Shown piece by piece: positions 14,088 to 20,417 of a stretch of DNA of 20,417 nucleotides. Each line of letters begins with the position of its first letter. The stretch's first letter is position 1. Under the pieces are notes generated by a model. The model worked only from the letters and a program-made list of their open reading frames with translations, was not told the origin of the DNA and did not search any database. The translations under genes and the position numbers were made by a program. This DNA comes from Paraphysomonas bandaiensis (taxonomy: Eukaryota > Chrysophyceae): contig CBFFRP010000603.1 in assembly GCA_965644295.1 (NCBI GenBank), forward strand, positions 1-20,417, read 5' to 3'.

Positions 14088-15308
14088 ATGTCAACAACAA
14101 AAAAAGATCGACTCATCACTCGCACTGGAAAACTTGAACAACCGTCACCTCTAGAAGAACTACAGTGGATATATGTCAGCGACTCTAATCAGGGACAGTA
14201 TTCAAATGGCGTGTGCAAAATCAGCACCGAAATTCTATCCAACGGCGGAAAACTTGTTGATTACAGTCAAGCATATCTGTCTGTCCCCTACGTGATTGTT
14301 TTGACCAAGATGAACGCCGCTAATCCGGCCGTGGATGTCAATCTAGCCGCTTTAAATGATTACAAGGTAGCCCTCAAAACACTTCCCGTAAACTCCCTTC
14401 GTGTTGACATGAATAACTCAACACTTGTGGAGAGTACGAATTATACCAATATGTACATGTCCGCGCTGCATTATTTAGGAGCAAATGAGGAGGATGATGC
14501 ATACGAGACGGAACTTTTCATGAAAAAAGACAGTCCTGACTCTTGGATGTTCTCACCCGCGGTTGGATCGAACGGCTTGGGATTATGCAATAATATCAAC
14601 AAGTACGCACACGTTTCAGGTACGGGGAGTTCGGCTGCCACCACACAGACAAACGAGGGTATGCTTTCCAAGCAGGTAGCAATGAGTAACCAGTTTGTAC
14701 AAGGAACTCGCCGCGTAACAGACATGTTCAATGCGGCATCTATTTCAACCACCGAGGTCTGTAAAATTGTCAAGGATGCCAATCGAATAGAATTTCATCT
14801 CCTCGTGAAAATTCCACTACACAAGTTATGCCCATTTTTTGGTGAATTGCATCTGAACAGAGGATCCTTTTTTAAATTGGAACTCGGTCTGTGTGAGAGT
14901 GAATTTACAATTACGTTAAATGCCAATGCTCCTACCATCACATCGTCGCTTATTCATCAAAATGCATCCCCCATTATGCTCTCTTCTTTTGCCATTGACA
15001 ACGGGTGTTACGACATGCGCGATAATGGAACATTAACTGTCAGTGCGTCGGTCGTGAAGCCAACATTTCCGGCACATCGCTCGCTTAATATTGTGCATGA
15101 TCAAACTGACGTGAGGTTACATGTTCCCGTCGTGCGACTTACCCCTTCCGAAGAAGAAAATTGGCTTTCCATAAACAAAACCATTCAATTTTCTTATCCC
15201 ACATTCTCACTTTACGAAACCACCGTTGACGCCCAGGGAAGACTTAATTACCAAATATTAGCGGGTATCATTAATCCACGATCCATTCTTATCACATTCC
15301 TCAGTTAA
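14088..15308 (+). CDS. major capsid protein, N-terminal 406 residues
   Basis: This is the double-jelly-roll major capsid protein that forms the pseudohexameric capsomers of Polintons, PLVs and relatives. The N-terminal jelly roll shows W-I-Y-V-S-D-S-N-Q-G-Q-Y-S-N-G, then I-L-S-N-G-G-K-L-V-D-Y-S-Q-A-Y-L, a pairing typical of the family ('G-Q-Y ... D-x-S-x-A-Y-L-x-x-P'). Later strands include I-P-L-H-K-L-C-P-F-F, the 'LHKLCPFF' type helix-strand found near the middle of many PLV MCPs. The frame stops at 15306-15308, short of the usual 500-650 residues. The missing C-terminal part continues in another frame from 15275 onward. Unless a programmed shift operates, this copy makes a truncated protein. 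Confidence 0.9.
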   Translation: MSTTKKDRLITRTGKLEQPSPLEELQWIYVSDSNQGQYSNGVCKISTEILSNGGKLVDYSQAYLSVPYVIVLTKMNAANPAVDVNLAALNDYKVALKTLPVNSLRVDMNNSTLVESTNYTNMYMSALHYLGANEEDDAYETELFMKKDSPDSWMFSPAVGSNGLGLCNNINKYAHVSGTGSSAATTQTNEGMLSKQVAMSNQFVQGTRRVTDMFNAASISTTEVCKIVKDANRIEFHLLVKIPLHKLCPFFGELHLNRGSFFKLELGLCESEFTITLNANAPTITSSLIHQNASPIMLSSFAIDNGCYDMRDNGTLTVSASVVKPTFPAHRSLNIVHDQTDVRLHVPVVRLTPSEEENWLSINKTIQFSYPTFSLYETTVDAQGRLNYQILAGIINPRSILITFLS

Positions 15309-15733
15309 CGGCGGTAGAAAATGCCATGGTACCACCACTTGAAAGTCCATATTTTTCCGCGCCAAATTGTGCATGTCCAAGCCTTTTCAGTGATTTTAAC
15401 GTGAGTGTCGATGGAATCAATCTTTATCAAAACAATCTTTCTTCGTCCGTTGATTTTTACCGTCAAATACAAGGTCTATATGCATCAAATAGCAATAATA
15501 TGACTGATAATATCAAAGGTGGACTAACCTTTCGAGACTTCAATTCCGGTTTATACAAATATTACTTCGTCGATATATCGAGGTCCGCGGATCCAGATTC
15601 ATCACGTCCCCGTAACATACAGATCAAATTTAAAAACGAAGGGTTAAAAGCCTACACATTGTACATATTTATCACATCCATGAATCGAATTGAAATAGAC
15701 GGTTTGACAGGTGCTCGTTTAACTGCAGTTTAA
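15275..15733 (+). pseudogene. major capsid protein, C-terminal part in an offset frame
   Basis: This frame is open from 15275 (after a stop at 15272-15274) to 15733; the first ATG is at 15326 (135 residues). Its content fits the end of a PLV major capsid protein: S-P-Y-F-S-A-P near the start, F-N-V-S-V-D-G-I-N-L-Y-Q, G-L-T-F-R-D-F-N-S-G-L-Y-K-Y-Y and Y-Y-F-V-D-I-S-R-S. It is offset by -1 from the N-terminal part and the two frames overlap by 34 bases. It has no late motif or spacer of its own, unlike real starts in this block. I therefore read it as the second part of one broken gene. A sequencing error, an inactivating indel and programmed frameshifting are all possible; no classic slippery heptamer is seen in the overlap. 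Confidence 0.8.
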
Positions 15734-15751
15734 CGTTTTTTATATGCACAT

Positions 15752-15758
15752 TATTAAA
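15752..15758 (+). promoter_or_regulatory. TATTAAA late-promoter-like motif
   Basis: TATTAAA ends 8 bases before the ATG at 15767 and is followed by a run of A. Confidence 0.55.
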
Positions 15759-15766
15759 AAAAACTA

Positions 15767-16483
15767 ATGCCACAATTGACCCCAACTCAACAAGCCAAAC
15801 TACGCGACGGAAAAGTCGTTCAAATTGATAAGTCCAAATTTACCTCACATGACTTACAAAACCCCGCCATCGCTAATAAACTCAACCGTTCACGCGGGAA
15901 AACGGTACGCATTTCCGCCGAGGACTTCAGTGATTATGTGGGTGGTAAATTCAAACTCGGTAAAACACTAAAGAAAGCAAACAAAATCCGCAAAGTTGTT
16001 GATAAAGCGTCAAAGGGGGTTCTTGGTGAAAGTGTCAGTGACGTACTTATCCGCGAAGGGGTCGATAAAAGTTTGGGAATGTTTGTTCCTGAAAGTGTAT
16101 CCCATCGAGCTTCCGATATATTGATTGACGCGAAGGACAAACATGGGGGTAAGATCAATTTGGGAAAAGCAATCAAAAAAGGAAAACAAGCAGCGGCACT
16201 TGCCAACAAAGCATCCAAAGTGGTGGTGGGCGAGTCACTCACAGATATGGCGGTCAATCGTCTCGAGGAAGAAGCGGTCAATCGCGGTGTGAATGCAAAG
16301 GTAGCCAAGCGCGTCAGCAAAGTTGGTAAAAAAGCGGCCTCAAATTATGTCGGTGGTTCGGTCACAGGGGACGCGTATGTGTACTCATATCAAGGGTTAA
16401 TGGGACCCGCACACCCCGCAATGGATCCGTATAACAGAGGTAGTGGAAAAGGAAAACGCGGTGGTTCGTTTTTACTATCCTAA
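15767..16483 (+). CDS. basic virion core-like protein with an internal duplication
   Basis: The protein has 238 residues and is rich in Lys, Ala and Gly. The N-terminus (L-T-P-T-Q-Q-A-K-L-R-D-G-K-V-V) matches a short motif common at the start of small basic proteins in PLVs and other capsid-bearing elements. Residues about 59-92 and 127-160 are an internal duplication, exactly 68 residues apart without gaps. Both copies read G-G-K-x2-L-G-K-x2-K-K ... K-A-S-K-x-V-x-G-E-S-x-x-D. A Gly- and Lys-rich tail follows. Position between MCP and protease resembles adenovirus core or pVI-like proteins, which are matured by the protease. Small Gly-Gly segments (59-60, 127-128, 196-197) could be cleavage sites. 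The role in DNA condensation or membrane lysis is inference. Confidence 0.75.
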   Translation: MPQLTPTQQAKLRDGKVVQIDKSKFTSHDLQNPAIANKLNRSRGKTVRISAEDFSDYVGGKFKLGKTLKKANKIRKVVDKASKGVLGESVSDVLIREGVDKSLGMFVPESVSHRASDILIDAKDKHGGKINLGKAIKKGKQAAALANKASKVVVGESLTDMAVNRLEEEAVNRGVNAKVAKRVSKVGKKAASNYVGGSVTGDAYVYSYQGLMGPAHPAMDPYNRGSGKGKRGGSFLLS

Positions 16484-16494
16484 TACATAAACGA

Positions 16495-16968
16495 ATGGAA
16501 CTAGGAATTACAACATCCTCACAGTTGACTCGATTGGGAAAACAAATGGGGTTTCGAATATATGTGGTTGGTAAACACCAATTAGCCCATCGAACTCCCA
16601 TTCAAAATGAAATGATTATTGTCAACATCGATGACGGCTCTAAAGGTACACATTGGGTCGCCATATTTTCACGGGGTAAACGTTATTTATATTTCGATTC
16701 ATTTGCCCTCGCGCCACCAACAAATATCGCGGCGTATATTAAACGTGTGAATGGAAACAAAAAAATACCCTACAACAATTCCAAACTACAGGATCCTCGT
16801 GCAGAATCGTGTGGTTATTGGTGTGTGCTCTGGTTGGACTATATGAGAAAGCGATCCATTCTAACAAAATGGTCACTTACCCGAATTCACAACGTATTCA
16901 CTTCACTATTCAATAATACGGAACAAAACGAAATCATATTGCACAAACTATACTCTGGCTTTTTTTAG
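16495..16968 (+). CDS. adenain-like cysteine protease (capsid maturation)
   Basis: The protein has 157 residues, matching small Polinton/PLV proteases. The catalytic set is in canonical order: His53 in G-T-H-W-V-A-I-F, Asp68 in Y-F-D-S-F, Gln99 in L-Q-D-P and Cys106 in E-S-C-G-Y-W-C. This is the Ulp1/adenovirus-protease fold (clan CE). The enzyme cleaves precursor capsid and core proteins, often after Gly-x-Gly or Gly-Gly motifs. It starts 11 bases after the stop of the basic core-like gene and lacks a TATTAAA motif, so it is probably made from the upstream transcript. Confidence 0.93.
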   Translation: MELGITTSSQLTRLGKQMGFRIYVVGKHQLAHRTPIQNEMIIVNIDDGSKGTHWVAIFSRGKRYLYFDSFALAPPTNIAAYIKRVNGNKKIPYNNSKLQDPRAESCGYWCVLWLDYMRKRSILTKWSLTRIHNVFTSLFNNTEQNEIILHKLYSGFF

Positions 16969-16988
16969 TGCTCTACTAGTAAAAGTAG

Positions 16989-17462
16989 ATGATTCGCAAC
17001 GACATAAATCCACTACCCGAGCCACCACGCCCACTGCAACACTCACGCGACGAAGAAGGCAAGTCGCAGCCACCACTCATTCCCAATAAACGCGTCTTCG
17101 GGGTTCTTTTTGAAGGAACGGAACAGGAAATAAAACGAATTCGAGACGAGAAACATGCGTGTGAATTTGTTAAAGCAGTTCGTACCCATTTAATGTTATT
17201 CGACAAATCGCAAAACAAATACAGCGACCGGATATTGCTGTGTACGATGCAATGTGTTGAAAATTTCATCTTGGGGAAATCACGGGGTTTATTCCGCGAA
17301 CGACTTGTCATCGAATGTGTGTCTGATTTTTTCGGTGGTGACGAAGATATCATTCGCAAAATGATCCAACTCCTCATGCCAAAAATTAAAAACTACAAAT
17401 GGTTCCGTCGTAACATGAAGAAAGCAATCCGTTTTTTTGCAAACTTGCTTTTGACGAAGTAA
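16989..17462 (+). CDS. hypothetical protein, last gene of the morphogenesis block
   Basis: The protein has 157 residues. The first 35 are proline-rich and disordered-looking; the rest looks like a helical domain with basic stretches and a Lys/Arg-rich end. I do not recognise it. It begins 20 bases after the protease stop, without a TATTAAA motif, and probably shares the protease transcript. An opposite-strand open frame (16976-17377) is best read as a shadow. After its stop the coding density of the element ends, so it is a candidate for the element's right-most gene. Confidence 0.72.
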   Translation: MIRNDINPLPEPPRPLQHSRDEEGKSQPPLIPNKRVFGVLFEGTEQEIKRIRDEKHACEFVKAVRTHLMLFDKSQNKYSDRILLCTMQCVENFILGKSRGLFRERLVIECVSDFFGGDEDIIRKMIQLLMPKIKNYKWFRRNMKKAIRFFANLLLTK

Positions 17463-17640
17463 CCTCTCACCTCACAAGAAAATCGATTCAAATTGGCTTA
17501 AAACAAAGACATGCAAGGAATAACATATAGAATGGTACGCATCTACAGAATGAACCAAGTTCATTTTATATCACACACACCACACCGCATGCATTCTTGC
17601 ATACACCGTGTATACCACACGTATTATGACAATAAAACAA

Positions 17641-17726
17641 AACTGAATAACAGCGTATGAAACTGAATAACTGCGCATAAAACTGAAATAAAACCATAGT
17701 GATAAAACTGAAAAACAGCTAACTAA
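17641..17726. repeat. degenerate tandem repeat, about 20-25 bp unit
   Basis: Four units start with aactgaa at 17641, 17661, 17681 and 17706. The first two are 20 bases each and differ at only four or so positions (aactgaataacagcgtatga and aactgaataactgcgcataa). The later units are longer and less alike. It could be a subterminal repeat of the viral element or of the flanking retroelement. Confidence 0.7.
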
Positions 17727-17921
17727 AATGAGTAACGTGATACCGTATTCGCTGATAGTCTACTGCTCTTATCATACTCCCTAAAATCATATAAAACCTA
17801 TTGCATCTTTACTCTCTCCATATATTCCTCTTTAAGCCACACGCTTGCCATAATAGCCACCCACTATGCCTGCTTAGCAGCATCACCATGCTTAGCGTCT
17901 ATAGTATGCTCTTGAATGGTC

Positions 17922-18243
17922 CTAACTCCTGCTCATCTCCCTATCCAGAGCACCATCATGAAAATGCAGCTCACAGAGGTATTGGGCTGTGTACATCCAT
18001 AGTTCTGCACTTAACTTGAGACATTTATGTTCAGGATGTACTAGCAACATCTGAAGATCCCTTCTTATGCTGTTCTGAGGATGATGCAGAGAGAATTGTG
18101 TGTACATCACGTTGATGCTACCTAAGTCTCTCTCCATTGCCCTTATTGCCTCTACGTCATAAAACAACAGGTGCAGTCGGCTGGCTTCACATGTATTGCA
18201 AGTAGAGATAGTGGGTAACGTGTTTTGAGTGTCGTGATATTAA
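17922..18243 (-). other. unexplained minus-strand open frame
   Basis: About 106 codons are open between stops, with a balanced amino-acid composition. Near the upstream end is a C-x2-C pair (C-N-T-C). There is no ATG until about 45 codons in. I recognise no family. It may be an exon or retroelement fragment, or chance. Confidence 0.2.
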
Positions 18244-18506
18244 TAACTGCCTAGAGTAGCCGCATGTATGTACTTCAGTGTGAATGGCTTGTTGTAATTC
18301 CATGACTCGTGGCTAGATCCTTGCACTTCCTTCGTAAATAATTGTCTTGTACTGTTTGCTGTCCTTCTTCTGTTGTTGACTCTCTTCTTGTTGTTGAATA
18401 CCCTATTTCACTACTACACTTGCTACTATATAAACCCCCAGGGTTACATCGTTATTGCAGTAATATAGTTATCAATATTATTATGATGATGTCATAAAAC
18501 GTGTAA

Positions 18507-20417
18507 AAGGGTGTTATAAAAGCCCACGGCTTTACACATGAGGATGGTGGTCTGCTATACAAGACTAACAGAGTGGTGATAAGGAAGGGACTTATTGTGG
18601 GATACCGGTCGTTGGTTACTGGTAACCAGGTTCAAGTGGAGGATAAAACTCCTATTCATATTGCTGACATCAAGAAGATGACAGAGGATCTTGCGCAGAG
18701 GGTGGTTAGGGCCAGAGTTACTGACAACCGTGACGGCGGTATCAGCGGAGTGGTGCCACAGCAGTCGGAAAGTGGGCCGGTGCAGCCCCAGGCTGACTCA
18801 GCATTACCTTCGGGGGAAGGGACCCCTGCCGAGAATCATCCGCACGGCAAACGCGCAAGAACTCCAAGGACGGTAACGAATGTGTCGGTGTTAGGACAAA
18901 TCCATCATTTGAGTGATGAGAGTGATGTGAGTGACCTTTTACAGGAGGCAGACTCAGTGTGGATGTCAGCGGAAGAGTCGACAGTGCCTCAGACACATCG
19001 TGAGTCCTTGGAGAGTGCCGAGCACAGGGAGTGGAGACGAGCTCGCCGTGTAGAGCGAGAGGGTTTGGCGAAGCGAGATACCATGGAGGTGACTCGTATA
19101 CCGGACGGAGTCGTCCCACTGCACTCCAAGTACGTCTATGGAAAGAAGTACGATAAGGAGGGAGAGGTCCGCCGATATAAGGCTCGTCTTGTAGCAATCG
19201 GTTGTGGACAGCAGTCGAGTGGTTGGGCGAACCATTTCGCACCCGTTGTTAAGGGGGTAACAGTGCGACTGTTAATCGCCATAGCTTTCGTGATGAACAT
19301 GGTAATTCATCAACTGGATGTGTCTAACGCATTTCTATATGCAGATATAGAGGGGGATGTATATATGAAGGCAACTCCGGACTTTCAGCTGCCTGAGGGG
19401 TACTGCTTTAAGTTGAAGAAGTCGTTATACGGGCTTCGGAGTTCCCCGCGGTCGTGGTGGAAAACATTGGATAAATTCATACGATCTATGCATTTTAAAC
19501 CATGTGTATTAGACCCGTGTTTGTATTATCAGTATAAGGGCGATGAATTGATATTATTAACGATATATGTGGATGATATCCTAGTGTTAGGTCGTGATGT
19601 CAACATAGTGAAGGATATTAAAGCTCAACTGTGTGCCCGGTTTGATATGAAGGATATGGGCGAGATGGAACATTTTCTGAATGTTCGAGTCACAAGAACG
19701 CCAGAGTATATTCGTCTTGACCAATCAGTATATGCGGCTAAGATCTTAGAAAAGTTTGAAAAGTATCTTGGGCCACCGCGAAAGGTACGGAAGAGTCCTC
19801 TACCGGCGGAAGCAATGGATTTAGTGGCAAAAGGGGCGCGGCATGAGCATACCGAGGAGGAACAGCTTATAGTAGATAACTTCCCATATCGGCCGCTGAT
19901 AGGTGCATTACTATATCTATCGATGAACACGAGGCCGGATATTGCCTATGCAGTGGGAGTACTGTCTCGGTTCAGTAATAAGGTGAATATTGAAGTATGC
20001 AAGCTATTAACACATGTATGGCAATATATTCGTGGTTCTATTGACAAAGGGATTCAATATGGGAGTAGACGGTTCGACTTCCATATGTTTACTGACGCGG
20101 ATTGGGCGGGAGATCAGCTCTCCAGGAAGTCCACGTCGGGGTACGTTGGGTTTGCAGCGGGAGGGCCTATAGTCTGGCAGTCCAAACTGCAGACGACAGT
20201 GGCAACGTCAAGCATGCAGTCTGAGTATCAGTGTATTTACTCGGGTCTCCAAGAAGTGCTATGGGTTCGGGGGGTGACGGGTGAGATTAAGTTGAGGCTC
20301 ATCAAACCCACACCATTCTTCATCGACAGTCAGAGTGCCCAGGATTTGGCCGAAAACCCAGTGTTTCACAAGAAGTCGAAGCACATTGAGATTAAGTATC
20401 ACATGGTGAGAGAGCAC
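18507..20417 (+). pseudogene. Ty1/copia pol, 5'-truncated (reverse transcriptase and RNase H)
   Basis: The frame is open from just after a stop at 18504-18506 to the window's right edge (637 codons, no stop). The first 170 codons correspond to the link between integrase and reverse transcriptase and are Ser/Glu-rich. Then come R-Y-K-A-R-L-V-A, H-F-A-P-V, and the RVT_2 core: Q-L-D-V-S-N-A-F (catalytic Asp at 19317-19319), S-L-Y-G-L-R-S-S-P-R and Y-V-D-D-I (19566-19580). RNase H shows D-A-D-W-A-G-D (from 20094), R-K-S-T-S-G-Y and a late K-H-I-E-I-K-Y-H. Gag, protease and the integrase catalytic core are absent upstream, so the element is truncated or interrupted at its 5' side. The RT region itself has no stop and looks recent. 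The 3' end and 3' LTR lie outside the window. Confidence 0.92.

Larger units (their letters stand above)
17463..18506. other. non-coding stretch between the viral block and the copia fragment
   Basis: No gene with family motifs is visible. The left part (17560-17635) is rich in CACAC/GTGTA dinucleotides. A degenerate short tandem repeat follows (listed separately). A minus-strand frame is open from about 18243 down to 17922 with no ATG in its first 45 codons. From about 18350 there is T/C-rich DNA, then tatataaa at 18427 and an AT-rich stretch leading to the truncated pol, possibly an LTR remnant. I searched by eye for an inverted copy of the left edge (900-1000) and found none. The viral element's right boundary is somewhere in this stretch. 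Confidence 0.5.

Noticed and set aside
15275-15308. Programmed -1 frameshift signal
   Set aside because: I could find no X-XXY-YYZ heptamer or obvious downstream pseudoknot in the overlap; an indel or sequence error is simpler.
15326-15733. Separate small gene after MCP
   Set aside because: It has capsid C-terminal motifs, no late motif and an open frame reaching back into the MCP end, so it is the rest of the capsid protein.
16976-17377. Minus-strand frame opposite the last gene
   Set aside because: It is antisense to a gene that continues the plus-strand operon; its Ser/Arg-rich content is typical of a shadow frame.
900-17600. Terminal inverted repeats of the whole element
   Set aside because: I compared sequence near 900-1000 with 17,463-18,500 by eye and saw no long inverted match. 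A computed alignment of the two flanks would settle it.
18742-19242. Minus-strand frames opposite copia pol
   Set aside because: They are antisense to the link region of pol and lack motifs; the plus frame carries all RT and RNase H motifs.

Overview
The window holds an integrated double-stranded DNA virus or transposon of the Polinton/Maverick and Polinton-like-virus (PLV) kind, about 16.5 kb long (roughly 940-17,470). It is flanked by retrotransposon sequence, so the source is a eukaryotic nuclear genome; the host lineage cannot be read from the window. Supporting signs are a retroviral-type DDE integrase, an A32/FtsK-like packaging ATPase, a double-jelly-roll major capsid protein, a penton-type minor capsid protein and an adenovirus-type cysteine protease, all AT-rich and tightly packed without visible introns.

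Layout. 1-577: GC-rich DNA with no convincing gene and a possible copia primer-binding site near the left edge. 578-941: minus-strand remnant resembling the C-terminus of a non-LTR retrotransposon. 942-2351 (+): large unrecognised protein. 2348-7265 (-): two trimeric-fibre-like proteins, a small beta-rich protein and the integrase. 7295-8041 (-): packaging ATPase. 8071-10021: a cassette bounded by two 155-bp inverted repeats and carrying a tyrosine recombinase plus a possible OB-fold protein. 10174-10833 (-): a second protein with the same C-terminal pattern. 10834-11323: repeat-rich spacer with a 97-bp-period tandem repeat, a telomere-like stretch and a perfect 24-bp palindrome. 11324-12328 (-): helical protein divergent from the capsid operon. 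12394-17462 (+): morphogenesis block with a small conserved protein, penton, a short protein, MCP (broken by a frame offset), a basic core-like protein, maturation protease and a last unknown gene. 17463-18506: non-coding, with a short degenerate repeat. 18507-20417 (+): truncated Ty1/copia pol (reverse transcriptase and RNase H) running off the window.

How the parts fit. The right (+) block builds the virion: MCP and penton form the shell, the protease matures it, the basic protein may condense or attach DNA, and the ATPase would fill the capsid. The left (-) block supplies insertion (DDE integrase) and surface fibres. A TATTAAA motif a few bases upstream of most structural genes and absent from the enzyme genes suggests a virus-specific late promoter. 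No protein-primed DNA polymerase B is visible, and I found no terminal inverted repeats, so the element is probably degraded, truncated or of a polB-less type. The most interesting structure is the recombinase cassette between inverted repeats, which recalls FLP/FRT of the yeast 2-micron plasmid.
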